This document shows, in pieces, positions 1 to 8,565 of a stretch of DNA of 64,000 bases (positions within the stretch are counted from its first letter, which is position 1; every line of letters starts with the position of its first letter). The stretch is from Virgifigura sp964551315 (GTDB lineage Bacteria; Pseudomonadota; Alphaproteobacteria; Dongiales; Dongiaceae), in NCBI GenBank assembly GCA_964551315.1, contig CAZKCM010000017.1, positions 1 through 64,000 of the forward strand, given 5' to 3'. The notes below the pieces were generated by a model. That model did not search any database and had not been told where the DNA came from. It saw only the letters and a list, made by a program, of their open reading frames with translations. Both the position numbers and the translations under genes were made by a program.

Positions 1-73
1 GCTGCCATCGTCACGACGGCTTTCATGCTGGCCAGTCCGGCGGCATCACGGTGACGCGCGGATGAGGTGGGCC

Positions 74-973
74 CTAAGGCGCGTTTGGGCGCGAGGGCGG
101 CGGTTCCGGGCGGTGGCGGCGGAGCCGCTCCCGTTCCCGCCGGTAGAGCTCCCCCTCCTTGTCCGAGCCGCGGAACGTCCAGATGACGCTTTCGGGCCTG
201 AAGGCAATGTCGAGGTAGGTTGCGGGTATCGGCCAGAAGTTCAGCCGGTCCCGGTGACGGAGGTAGGCAAGCCAGAGGCAGCGCTGGTCGAGCATTCGCA
301 CGAACCGCTTCGATATCAACTGGATGCCGATTCGCCGGGCCACCGTCTCAAAGAACGCGAGCCCGGCCGGCGTGGGGGCGCCGTAGACGGCGCCGGCCAG
401 CAGCTTCCGCCCGGGGTCCATGATGTGCGGTCGCAGAAAGAGCCCGAGGTCGGCGTTGCCGGCCTCGCGGAACATCGGCGCGAGCGGGGCGCGAACCACG
501 CTGTCAATATCCAGGCTGAGCATGGGACGCCGTGAATGGCGGAGCGCGGCGTAGAATCGCAGGAACCGGACCGAGCCGTAATAGGTGGCGCGTTGGGAGC
601 GGTCGAAGCCCGACAGATCAGGATTTTCCCAGGTATAGGTCAACCGCAGGGCGGGGAGGCGCATCCGCAGCGACTCAAGGTCTTCAAACTCCCGCTCGCC
701 TGGGTCGTACAGGTGCAGGTGAGCGCCGCAACCGGGCGACGTGCCGGCGATGGAGGTCAGCAGGGCTTCGGCGTATTCCGCGAAGTAATGCCCGCAGCAG
801 ACAGCGAAGACTTGCGGTCCCGATCCGTCTTGGTCGGGCCAGTTGCCCTTCACCGCACCAAGACGGGCGAAGATCGTCTCGGTGGGCCATCGCCGCATCG
901 GCCGACAGAGAAGGTCGTTTACGAGGAAGCGCGTATGGGCAACGGCCCGTCGCCTTATGGACCCAAATTTCAT
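74..973 (-). CDS. Probable GT-A type glycosyltransferase, 299 aa
   Basis: A cytoplasmic-looking protein with no signal peptide or membrane segment. Near residues 54-60 it has a strand/loop (VFAVCCG) like the nucleotide-sugar-binding start of GT-A glycosyltransferases, and at 153-159 a DxD-type motif (SLDIDSV), as in GT8-like enzymes that bind metal and UDP-sugar. The C-terminus is Arg/Pro-rich and probably disordered. I chose the ATG at 973 over an upstream one because the first 32 residues of the longer frame look non-conserved and an AAGGGG tract lies upstream. It is divergent from the family 4 glycosyltransferase at 1213, so both may serve one surface-glycan pathway. The family assignment is inference from the DxD motif and fold pattern. 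Confidence 0.6.
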   Translation of the reverse strand: MKFGSIRRRAVAHTRFLVNDLLCRPMRRWPTETIFARLGAVKGNWPDQDGSGPQVFAVCCGHYFAEYAEALLTSIAGTSPGCGAHLHLYDPGEREFEDLESLRMRLPALRLTYTWENPDLSGFDRSQRATYYGSVRFLRFYAALRHSRRPMLSLDIDSVVRAPLAPMFREAGNADLGLFLRPHIMDPGRKLLAGAVYGAPTPAGLAFFETVARRIGIQLISKRFVRMLDQRCLWLAYLRHRDRLNFWPIPATYLDIAFRPESVIWTFRGSDKEGELYRRERERLRRHRPEPPPSRPNAP

Positions 974-1212
974 GACGCGGTATGCGGACCCCTTCTTCGG
1001 GAGCGAACCTGACGCAAACCTATGAGGCCAACGGCCAACGCGGTCCAGCCGGTTGTCCGTTGCGGCCACCTATGGCCGCGGTTGAGGACGGCAACTCGGC
1101 GCTGTGTTCCTTCGGTGACAGGGGTAGACCTTACCCGGTGCAATCTTTTTTAATCATTTGGAGAAATCCTCTTCACATTGAATCAGCTCCGGGGACCGTC
1201 GGGGACGGAGAC
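974..1212. promoter_or_regulatory. Divergent intergenic region between two glycosyltransferase genes
   Basis: About 240 bases separate the start codons of two genes pointing away from each other. An A/T-rich pocket at 1143-1160 stands out from the GC-rich surroundings and is the most likely promoter-proximal DNA for the rightward gene. No convincing -35/-10 pair could be picked by eye. Confidence 0.35.
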
Positions 1213-2427
1213 TTGCACATCGCGCTGTTCCTTCGTTCGCTTGCCGGCGGTGGCGCCGAGCGGTCGATGGCGAATCTTGCGGCCGCATTGGCGGCTCGCG
1301 GGCTCCGGGTCGATGTCGTTCTGGGTCGGGCCGAGGGGCCGTTCCTGGCCGAATTGCCGTCGGCCGTGCGGGTCGTCGATCTGAAGGTCCGGTCGGCGCT
1401 GCAGGCGGTGGAGTCGCTAGCGGCGCGCCCGTCGGACCTGGCGGCACTGCTTCCCGTGCTCCTCGGGTCCGGGGCTCCCTGGGTTCTGGGGGCCATTCCC
1501 GCCTTGATCCGCTACCTGCGGACCGAGAGGCCGACCGCCCTGATGTCGGCGCTGGACTATGGCAACATTGCCGCGATCTGCGCGGTCGGCGCCGCAGGCA
1601 CCGGGACGCCGCTGGTCATCAGCCAGCGCTGCCACTTCACCGCAGACGTCCGGAATGCGCGGAAAGCGCGCGTCCGGCGCCTGCCGCCGCTGGTGCGGCA
1701 TTTCTATCCGCGCGCAGATCACATCGTGACCGTTTCCGACGGTGTCGCCGACGACCTGTCGCGGGCGACCGGCATTGCCCGCGACCGCATGACGACCGTG
1801 TACAATCCCGTCGTGACCGCGGACCTGGCCGCGCGAGCCGCGCAGGACCCGCGCCACGACTGGTTTCGGCCTGGCCAGCCGCCGGTCATTCTCGGCGTCG
1901 GAAAGCTCAAGCCACAGAAGGACTTCGCGACCTTGCTCCGGGCGTTTGCACGGGTGCGGCGGGCCCGGCCCGCCCGGCTCGTCATCCTGGGCGAGGGGCC
2001 TGAGCGCGACCGGCTCGAAGATCTGGCGCATGATCTCTACGTGGAGGATGACGTTCACCTGCCGGGGTTCGTCAGTAACCCGTTCCCATACATGGCACGG
2101 GCCGGCGTCTTCGTTCTTTCGTCGCGTTTCGAGGGGTTGCCGGGCGTGCTCATCCAGGCGATGGCCTGCGGCTGCCCGGTGGTCAGCACCGATTGCCCGA
2201 GCGGCCCGGCCGAGATTCTGGAGGACGGCTGGCGTGGCCCGCTCGTGCCGGTCGGCGACGACGAAGCCCTGGCCTGGGCCATCCTAGCCGTTCTCGATCG
2301 GCTGCCCGACCGGGAGGGGCTGCGAAAACGGGCAAAGTTCTTCACGAGCGACAGGGCCGCCCAAAAGGTGATCGCCCTTTTCGAATCGCTGGGCGGCGTC
2401 GAAACGGCGCCGGCGCGCGCGGCCTGA
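1213..2427 (+). CDS. Glycosyltransferase family 4 protein, 404 aa
   Basis: A retaining GT-B glycosyltransferase that would transfer a sugar from a nucleotide-sugar to a lipid-linked or polysaccharide acceptor. The N-terminal Rossmann half begins with the signature LRSLAGGGAERSM. The C-terminal half has the usual GVGKLKPQKD, FVLSSRFEGLPGVLIQAMACG and STDCPSGPAEIL blocks, in which the E-x7-E pair contacts the donor nucleotide. The frame is open back to 982, but the family usually begins a few residues before the GGGAER loop. The TTG at 1213, three bases after a GGAG ribosome-binding sequence, therefore fits best. A rho-independent terminator follows within 30 bases of the stop, so the gene is probably monocistronic. 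The sugar and acceptor cannot be told from sequence. Confidence 0.88.
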   Translation: MHIALFLRSLAGGGAERSMANLAAALAARGLRVDVVLGRAEGPFLAELPSAVRVVDLKVRSALQAVESLAARPSDLAALLPVLLGSGAPWVLGAIPALIRYLRTERPTALMSALDYGNIAAICAVGAAGTGTPLVISQRCHFTADVRNARKARVRRLPPLVRHFYPRADHIVTVSDGVADDLSRATGIARDRMTTVYNPVVTADLAARAAQDPRHDWFRPGQPPVILGVGKLKPQKDFATLLRAFARVRRARPARLVILGEGPERDRLEDLAHDLYVEDDVHLPGFVSNPFPYMARAGVFVLSSRFEGLPGVLIQAMACGCPVVSTDCPSGPAEILEDGWRGPLVPVGDDEALAWAILAVLDRLPDREGLRKRAKFFTSDRAAQKVIALFESLGGVETAPARAA

Positions 2428-2455
2428 CCGGAAAGGGCTGCGCACCCGTTCCGAG

Positions 2456-2479
2456 AGCCGCCGTTCCGGCGGCTTTTTT
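2456..2479 (+). terminator. Rho-independent terminator after the family 4 glycosyltransferase gene
   Basis: A perfect 7-bp stem, AGCCGCC/GGCGGCT, closes a 5-base loop (GTTCC) and runs directly into a T6 tract at 2474-2479. It separates the glycosyltransferase gene from the lysis-type cassette. Confidence 0.88.
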
Positions 2480-2571
2480 GTTGCCTTCAGTCACCGTCCC
2501 TGCGTCCGGCCCGGACTTCTTAGGCGAGGCGGGGCGGCGAGGGACGGCCGGGAACCGGCAGGAGTGGTGCC

Positions 2572-2838
2572 ATGACCGAAGAGATTCGGACGATCGCGCG
2601 GGCGGCGGCGAAGGAGGCCATCGCCGAACACTATCAGCTGCTCGGCTACGACATCGCCGACCCAGAGGAACGCCGCGCGTTGCAGGCGGACTTCGCCCAT
2701 ATGCGCCGTTCGCGCGAGGGGGCGGAGGAGGTCGCGCGGATCGTCCGGCGGTCCGCTCTCATGGTCGCGATCGGCGGCTTGCTGTGGGTGATCTGGGAAG
2801 GGCTCAGGCTGGCCTTGCGGGTCGAGACCGGCGGCTGA
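2572..2838 (+). CDS. Small phage-type membrane protein, 88 aa (DUF6127-like)
   Basis: The first 60 residues are charged and helical. They are followed by one hydrophobic segment around residues 63-82 (LMVAIGGLLWVIWEGLRLAL) and a short tail, giving an N-in single-span protein. A GGCAGGAG-type ribosome-binding sequence lies just upstream of the ATG. It is the first of three close genes, followed by a holin-like protein and a lysozyme. Similar small proteins sit beside holins in prophages and gene transfer agents of alphaproteobacteria, and the DUF6127 label is from memory of that family. A role in endolysin export, or as a holin partner, is inferred from position only. Confidence 0.65.
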   Translation: MTEEIRTIARAAAKEAIAEHYQLLGYDIADPEERRALQADFAHMRRSREGAEEVARIVRRSALMVAIGGLLWVIWEGLRLALRVETGG

Positions 2839-2871
2839 TTCCTGGAGTCGTTCGGGATTTGGGAGGGAGAC

Positions 2872-3336
2872 ATGATCACGCTTGTGGGTGCGCTGCTGGG
2901 GTTGCTGTCCTCGACGCTGCCGAATCTCCTCAAGCTCTGGCAGGACCGGCAGGACAAGGCACACGAGCTTGCGGTCCTGAGGCTGCAGATGGAGCGCGAC
3001 GCGGCCGGACACGGCCATCGCTTGGCCGAGATCGAGGCCGTGGCCGATATGGCCGAAACCGCGGCGCTGCATCGGCCGCAGTCGGCAACCGGGCTCTGGA
3101 TCGTCGACCTGCTGAACGGGCTGGTGCGCCCTGTGATCACGCTTGCCTTCTTCGCGCTTTACGGCGCCGTCAAATGGGGGCAGCTCGAGACCATCCTGCG
3201 GGCCGCCGCTGACATCGGCCTGTCCGAGGCCTTGATCCACGTCTGGCATGAGGAAGACATGGCGCTGTTCTCCGCCATTCTCGCCTACTGGTTCGGCCAG
3301 CGCGGCATGCGCCGGGCCATGGGGCGGTTGCGGTGA
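2872..3336 (+). CDS. Holin of the 3TM / gene-transfer-agent type, 154 aa
   Basis: Hydrophobic stretches lie near residues 2-18, 85-105 and 125-143. A charged helical section with WQDRQDKAHELAVLRLQMER lies between the first two. This is the layout of the GTA_holin_3TM family, which makes inner-membrane pores that release a muralytic enzyme. The ATG has a GGGAGG ribosome-binding sequence. Its stop overlaps the GTG start of the lysozyme gene by four bases (GTGA), so the two are translationally coupled. No capsid, tail or integrase gene is near, so this is not part of a recognisable prophage here. Confidence 0.8.
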   Translation: MITLVGALLGLLSSTLPNLLKLWQDRQDKAHELAVLRLQMERDAAGHGHRLAEIEAVADMAETAALHRPQSATGLWIVDLLNGLVRPVITLAFFALYGAVKWGQLETILRAAADIGLSEALIHVWHEEDMALFSAILAYWFGQRGMRRAMGRLR

Positions 3337-3794
3337 GCGGGGCGCAACGCCAGACCGGGCATCGGCATGTCAGTGCCGCCGGGGTCGATCTGATCCGACG
3401 ATTCGAAGGCTTCAGTCCAGTGGTCTATGTTTGCCCCGGCGGCTGGCGGACCGTCGGCTACGGCCACGCACTGAGGCCGGGCGAGGCGATCGCGGAGCCG
3501 ATCACCGAGGAGCAGGGCAGGGCGTTGCTCTTCCGCGACGTGCAGACGGCGGAGCGGGCGGTGCTGCGGCTCATCGGTGTCCCGCTCAGCGAGGGCCAGT
3601 TCGACGCGCTTGTCTCTTTCACTTTCAACCTCGGTGCCGGGGCGCTGCAACGCTCGACGCTGCGACAGAAGGTGAACCGGGGGGAGCACGACGCCGTGCC
3701 GGAGGAGTTCCTGCGCTGGGTCTATGCCGACGGCCGTGTCCTCAAGGGGCTGGTCCGGCGGCGCAAGGCCGAGGCCGAGATGTACCGATCCTGA
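3333..3794 (+). CDS. GH24-family lysozyme / endolysin, 153 aa
   Basis: A phage T4-type muramidase that hydrolyses the MurNAc-GlcNAc bond of peptidoglycan. The catalytic array E-x8-C-x5-T is visible as Glu25 (RFEGF), Cys34 (YVCPGG) and Thr40 (RTVGYGH). Cysteine in place of the T4 aspartate is an accepted variant in this family. The conserved FTFNLGAGALQRSTLRQK block and C-terminal Arg/Lys helix follow. There is no N-terminal signal or signal-anchor helix, so export should depend on the preceding holin. The GTG start at 3333 overlaps the holin stop. Length is normal for a single-domain endolysin. Confidence 0.92.
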   Translation: MSGAQRQTGHRHVSAAGVDLIRRFEGFSPVVYVCPGGWRTVGYGHALRPGEAIAEPITEEQGRALLFRDVQTAERAVLRLIGVPLSEGQFDALVSFTFNLGAGALQRSTLRQKVNRGEHDAVPEEFLRWVYADGRVLKGLVRRRKAEAEMYRS

Positions 3795-3861
3795 GTCCCA
3801 CGCCGTGCAACTTGCCGGCGACATCATAAAGATAGTCGTGAATACGCTCAGTATTGAGATA

Positions 3862-3917
3862 TTTACCGGGCAATTTTTCCATGTAATATGGCGTCTCAGA
3901 CGCAGCAAACGTCTGAG
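3862..3917 (+). promoter_or_regulatory. A/T-rich leader with hairpin upstream of the two-partner secretion operon
   Basis: Within the 140-base gap before tpsB, bases 3895-3902 and 3910-3917 form a perfect 8-bp stem (CTCAGACG/CGTCTGAG) with a 7-base loop, ending about 18 bases before the tpsB ATG. Upstream, TTTACCGGGCAAT at 3862-3874 reads on the other strand as ATTGCCCGGTAAA. That is a one-base-longer variant of the dyad seen before tssB and hcp. The hairpin could modulate translation or be incidental. Confidence 0.35.
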
Positions 3918-3935
3918 CCGGTCTGGGGGGTCAAA

Positions 3936-5681
3936 ATGCGGCAACCGCGTGTCTCGCTCGGGATCGAGCGTTTCCCGGCACCGGTTGCTCGCAGGCTAGG
4001 CCGGCGCGCGGGCAGGTTTCTGGCACCCCTGACCGCCTGTCTCGTCCCGATCTGCGCCGCAACGGCGCAGACGGTTCCGGAGCGGCTTCCTGGCCCGGTG
4101 CAGCCGGGCACCGAGCTCGAGCGGGTGATCCCGCCCGCGGTGCCGGAGGAGCGGCCGGCCATCGAAGTGCCGGAGATTCCGGCGCCGGCGCCGCCGACGG
4201 GCGCGGAGGCGGTCACTTTTCCCCTTGCCGGCCTGGTCATCGATGGGGTGACCGTCTACGAGCCGGGGACGCTGGAGCCGCTCTACGCCGATTTTCTCGG
4301 TGAGGAGGTCTCCCTCTCCACTCTCTACGAGATCGCCGCCCGGATCGAGGCCAGGTATCGGGACGACGGCTATATTCTCAGCCGCGTCGTGGTCCCGGCC
4401 CAATCCGTCGACGACAACGTGTTCCGCCTCCAGGTCATCGAGGGCTTCATCAGCGCCGTGGTGCTCCAGGGGGAGGTCGGCAGCAGCCGGTCGCTGATCG
4501 AGGGCTATCTTGCCCACATTCCGGAGGTACGCCCGACCGACCTTGGCACGATCGAGCGCTACCTCCTGCTCGTGAACGACCTCCCGGGGATCGAGGCTGT
4601 GGGTGTCCTTCGTCCCTCCAGCACGGCAGTCGGTGCGGCGGAGCTCGTCGTCGTTGCGGAGCGCGATCCATTCGACGGCTTCGCCGCGGTCGATAACCGC
4701 GGCTCCAAGTTCACCGGACCTTGGGGCACCTCGGTGGGCGCGAGCGCCAACGCCTTCACCCGGTTTGGCGAGCGGACCAGCCTGATCCTGTTCTCGACCC
4801 CGGACCTGGAGGAGCAGCGCATCGGCCAGATCAGCTATGAGCAGAGGCTGGGGACGGAAGGGCTCGTCGCCCGCGCGACGGCCTCCTACGGCGATTCCGA
4901 GCCGGGCTCGACTCTCGAACGGTTCGACGTCGAGACCGATACGCTGCTGCTCAGCGGCTCGCTGATCTACCCGGTGATCCGCTCGCGGCGCACGAGCCTC
5001 TATCTCGAAGGTGGGTTTGAGTATCTCGACGCGGACTCCGACATCTTCGGGAACGAGACGTTCACCAAGGATCGGCTTCGCGTCGTCTATGGCAGCGCCG
5101 CACTGTCGCACAACGACTCCTTCGACGGCGCAAGTTTCGTCCAGGTCGGGCTGCGCCAGGGCCTGGACATCTTCGGGGCGAGCGACGAGGGCGACGACTT
5201 TCTGTCGCGCGCGGACGCCTCGGGCGTGTTCACCACCGCCTTCGCCAGCGCTTCGCGCCTGCAGGGCGTGACCGATGACGTGACCCTCTTCGCCAAGGTG
5301 GAGGGGCAGTATGCGTTCGACGACCTGCTCTCGCCGGAGGAGTTCGCGGTCGGCGGGTTGACGGTGGGCCGCGGTTACGATCCGGCGGAGCTATTGGGCG
5401 ATCACGGCCTCGGGATCGCGACCGAGCTCCAGTACAACGGCGCACTGTCCTGGCCACGGGCCTACCAGCTTTACGCCTTCTACGACGTCGGCATCGTCTG
5501 GGACGAGGATTTCGACAACAACGACCGCGCGTCGCTGGCCTCCGCCGGGCTCGGCGTCCGCGCCATGCTGGCCGACTGGCTCAACGCGGAGCTCGAGTTC
5601 GCCAAGCCGCTGACGCGCGAGCGGGCGTCTGACGGTGACCGGTCGGGCCGGGTGTATCTGCGCGTCGTGGGGCAGTTCTAG
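3936..5681 (+). CDS. Two-partner secretion transporter, ShlB/FhaC family (TpsB), 581 aa
   Basis: An outer-membrane pore of the Omp85 superfamily that exports the TpsA partner from periplasm to surface. A signal peptide covers residues 1 to about 44. A Pro-rich linker follows, then a POTRA_2 domain near 90-165 containing the typical RYRDDGYILSRVVVPAQ segment. A long beta-rich barrel domain runs to a C-terminal Phe, as outer-membrane barrels usually do (RVYLRVVGQF). The ATG at 3936 is preferred over an in-frame ATG at 3888 because it has a GGGGGG ribosome-binding run and begins at a credible signal peptide. The cognate TpsA gene starts 95 bases downstream. Confidence 0.92.
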   Translation: MRQPRVSLGIERFPAPVARRLGRRAGRFLAPLTACLVPICAATAQTVPERLPGPVQPGTELERVIPPAVPEERPAIEVPEIPAPAPPTGAEAVTFPLAGLVIDGVTVYEPGTLEPLYADFLGEEVSLSTLYEIAARIEARYRDDGYILSRVVVPAQSVDDNVFRLQVIEGFISAVVLQGEVGSSRSLIEGYLAHIPEVRPTDLGTIERYLLLVNDLPGIEAVGVLRPSSTAVGAAELVVVAERDPFDGFAAVDNRGSKFTGPWGTSVGASANAFTRFGERTSLILFSTPDLEEQRIGQISYEQRLGTEGLVARATASYGDSEPGSTLERFDVETDTLLLSGSLIYPVIRSRRTSLYLEGGFEYLDADSDIFGNETFTKDRLRVVYGSAALSHNDSFDGASFVQVGLRQGLDIFGASDEGDDFLSRADASGVFTTAFASASRLQGVTDDVTLFAKVEGQYAFDDLLSPEEFAVGGLTVGRGYDPAELLGDHGLGIATELQYNGALSWPRAYQLYAFYDVGIVWDEDFDNNDRASLASAGLGVRAMLADWLNAELEFAKPLTRERASDGDRSGRVYLRVVGQF

Positions 5682-5776
5682 GCGCAGGCCGGGCGAGCGG
5701 CGAACAGGACCGGCGGAGACCGAAGCGACGGAGCATACGCCGCAAGACTGAAGGGAAGGTGCGGCAGGAGGACAGG

Positions 5777-8554
5777 ATGGCAAGGGCAACATTCCCGGGC
5801 AAGGCAGGAAACCGCCGCCGTCGGTTGCTTGGTTCGAGTGCGCTCGATCCGCGCGCCGCTCTTCTCGGATTGGCCGCCGTTGGCTGCGCCACGGCGATCT
5901 TGCCCCAGCCGGCGATCGCCAATCCCCAGGGCGGGGTCGTGGTCGGCGGCGATGCGACGATTCGGACGCAACCGGGCCGTACCACCATCGACCAGTCGAG
6001 CGACCGGGTCATCATCGACTGGGACAGCTTCAGCATCGCGCCGGGCGAGACGACACGGTTCAATCAGCCGGGCCGCGACGCCATCGCCCTCAACCGGGTG
6101 ACCGGCGGCGCCGTGTCCGACATCGCCGGCACACTCGAGGCCAACGGCAATGTCTGGCTCGTCAACCCGAACGGCGTGCTGATCCAGCAAGGCGCGCGGA
6201 TCGACGTCAACGGGCTGCTGGCGACGACGGCCGATATCGCCAATGCGGATTTCCTCGCCGGCCGATTCGTCTTCGACAAACCCTCGCCCAAGGCCGGGGC
6301 GACGGTGGTCAACAAGGGTGAGATCTCGATCGGCGAGCGCGGCCTGGCGGCGCTGGTTGCGCCCGGCGTTTCCAACGCGGGCACGATCACCGGGCAGCTC
6401 GGCCAAGTGGTGCTGGCCGGCGCGCCGACCTTTACGATCGATCTTGCCGGCGACGGGTTGATCAATTTCGACATCACCTCGCGGGTGGCGCAGGCGCCGG
6501 ACGGGCAGGCCGAGCTCGTACGCAACGACGGCCGGATCATCGCCCCCGGCGGCACGGTCCGAATCTCCGCCAGCGCGGCGGCCGGCGTGATCGACGAGGT
6601 CATCAACGTCGCCGGCGTGGTCGAGGCCACAGCCGTGACCCGGCAGGGCGGCAGGATCATCCTGTCCGGAGGAGACAGCGGTCGCGTCACGGTGGCCGGC
6701 ACCCTCGACGCCTCGGGCGCGCAAGCCGGCCAGACCGGCGGCAGGGTGGAGGTTCTTGGCGACCGCGTCGCCCTTGTCGACGAGGCCCGGATCGATGTCG
6801 GCGGCGATGCCGGCGGCGGCACGGTGCTGGTCGGCGGGGACTACCAGGGCAAGGGGTCGGGGCCGAACGCGACGCGAACCTATGTCGGCGTGGACACCGA
6901 GATCGTGGCCGACGCAGGGACGCGGGGCGACGGCGGCCGGGTGATCGTCTGGGCCGACGAGGCGACGCATGTCGCCGGCGCGATCTCCGCCCGCGGCGGT
7001 GCGGCGGGCGGCGATGGCGGCTTCGTCGAGACCTCGGGCAAGGAGACGCTCCAGGTGACGGGGACGGCCCGGGTGGATACGGGCGCGCCGGAGGGAAAAA
7101 CGGGGCAGTGGCTTCTCGACCCGACCTTCGTCACCGTGGTGAGCAGTGAAGGCGATACCAGCAATCTCGCCGACGTCGATCAATTCCTTGACCCTGATGC
7201 GAATAGCGGCGGCACGTGGGTTGAGGTCTCGGCCATCAACGCGGCGGAGACCGATGTCATCCTGCAGGCGACAGACTGGATCATAGTTGAGGCCCCGATA
7301 GCATTCGCGAATAGCGATGTCGGCTTCGTCGCTCAGGCCGGCGAGGGCATAGGAGTGTTCGCAGATATCACCACCCAGGGAGGGCGCATCCATCTGGAGG
7401 CCGACTCGCCGCATGCGTCAGACGTGGGCGGTGACGGCTCCGGTGACGTGGTCCTGCCCGCTGGCTTTGAGCTGGTCTCGAACGGCGGGTCGATAACGCT
7501 GATCGGTGCCGGGTTCAGCGGCGACGAGGGCGGCGGTTTCAGCAGGATCGATGCAGGCTCCGGCGCGATCGCGATTGCGTTTTCGAGGGATAACGCACCG
7601 TTCCAGGTCGGCAGTGACTTTTTCAGCTTCGGGTTTCCGGCTGGCCTTCTCGACGATTTGACGACAAGCGGCGTGCTGACGCTCGGCCAGGCCATGACCG
7701 CCGGAGACAACGGCCGAGGCGCCGGCGCGCTGCAGCTCACGGCCGGCACGCTCGAGATCGGCACCAGCATCGCGCCGGATGTCGGTGCGCTGCGGCTCGT
7801 CAGCCGAGGCGGCATCGATCAGTCTTCGGAGACGACGATCACCGTCGGCAGCCTGGCCTTGATCGCCGGCGGCGCGATCTCGCTGAACGAGCCCAACGAT
7901 GTCGGGACCCTCGCGGTGGACGCGCCGGGCCAGAGCGTGACCTTCCGCGACCGGAACGCCCTGACGATCGGCGCCGCGGCCGGCATTTCGGGCCTTGACG
8001 CGGCCTCGGTCGATCTTTTCGCCGGCGACGATATCGCGTTCCTCGTGGAGATCGGCCAGGAGAACCCGGTCGGCAGCCTGTCGCTCACCACCGAGGGCGA
8101 CGTCACGATCAACGAGCGGTTCCGGGCCGGTTCGCTTATCCTTGATATCGGCGGAGATTTCTCCAACCGGAACTTCGGCCCGACCGCCCGCGCCGGGGAA
8201 GGGCTGGAGCTAGGTGCCCTGACGATCGAGCGGGCGCGCAGCGTCGAGGGCTATGGCACGATCAACGGCAGGAGCGGCGCGGCCGCGGCGCTCGAGCCCG
8301 ACGCCGAACCCAACAATCCCGCCTACACCTTCAACGGGTGCATCATCGGCAGTACGGAGCCTTGCGTCGCCGATATCCAGCAGCCACCGCTGGACGAGGC
8401 CCTCCCGCGATTTGACGAGATTGCCGCAGCCGCTGCGGACAGGCTGCAGCTTCGGCTGGTGCCGGATCAGCTGCTGATACCGGTCCCCTCGCAGGTTTCG
8501 GCGGGCGGCGAGGAATCGCTGTACGCAAACGACGGCAACGAAGAGTTGTGGTGA
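5777..8554 (+). CDS. Filamentous haemagglutinin-type exoprotein (TpsA), 925 aa
   Basis: A secreted beta-helical protein. A long basic signal peptide runs to about residue 47 (PQPAIA). Next comes the TPS secretion domain with its diagnostic motifs, including LNRVTGG, GNVWLVNPNGVLIQQGA and LLATTADI. Many GG-[IV]-x-[LV]-SGG type beta-helix repeats follow. The C-terminus has a two-cysteine loop (CIIGSTEPC) and ends NDGNEELW, a tail I recall from CHAT-associated relatives. At 925 aa it is short for an adhesin of this class. The ATG at 5777 is preceded by AGGAGGACAGG. It sits between the TpsB pore gene and the CHAT gene, all in one direction. No C-terminal toxin domain is visible. Confidence 0.88.
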   Translation: MARATFPGKAGNRRRRLLGSSALDPRAALLGLAAVGCATAILPQPAIANPQGGVVVGGDATIRTQPGRTTIDQSSDRVIIDWDSFSIAPGETTRFNQPGRDAIALNRVTGGAVSDIAGTLEANGNVWLVNPNGVLIQQGARIDVNGLLATTADIANADFLAGRFVFDKPSPKAGATVVNKGEISIGERGLAALVAPGVSNAGTITGQLGQVVLAGAPTFTIDLAGDGLINFDITSRVAQAPDGQAELVRNDGRIIAPGGTVRISASAAAGVIDEVINVAGVVEATAVTRQGGRIILSGGDSGRVTVAGTLDASGAQAGQTGGRVEVLGDRVALVDEARIDVGGDAGGGTVLVGGDYQGKGSGPNATRTYVGVDTEIVADAGTRGDGGRVIVWADEATHVAGAISARGGAAGGDGGFVETSGKETLQVTGTARVDTGAPEGKTGQWLLDPTFVTVVSSEGDTSNLADVDQFLDPDANSGGTWVEVSAINAAETDVILQATDWIIVEAPIAFANSDVGFVAQAGEGIGVFADITTQGGRIHLEADSPHASDVGGDGSGDVVLPAGFELVSNGGSITLIGAGFSGDEGGGFSRIDAGSGAIAIAFSRDNAPFQVGSDFFSFGFPAGLLDDLTTSGVLTLGQAMTAGDNGRGAGALQLTAGTLEIGTSIAPDVGALRLVSRGGIDQSSETTITVGSLALIAGGAISLNEPNDVGTLAVDAPGQSVTFRDRNALTIGAAAGISGLDAASVDLFAGDDIAFLVEIGQENPVGSLSLTTEGDVTINERFRAGSLILDIGGDFSNRNFGPTARAGEGLELGALTIERARSVEGYGTINGRSGAAAALEPDAEPNNPAYTFNGCIIGSTEPCVADIQQPPLDEALPRFDEIAAAAADRLQLRLVPDQLLIPVPSQVSAGGEESLYANDGNEELW

Positions 8555-8565
8555 AGGAGGCGACC

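Noticed and set aside
2572..3794. Prophage
   Set aside because: Only lysis-type genes are present; no integrase, terminase, capsid, tail or attachment repeats are visible.
5678..7414. A minus-strand open frame opposite tpsA
   Set aside because: There is no signal, domain or ribosome-binding site, and the plus-strand TpsA frame has clear TPS-domain motifs.
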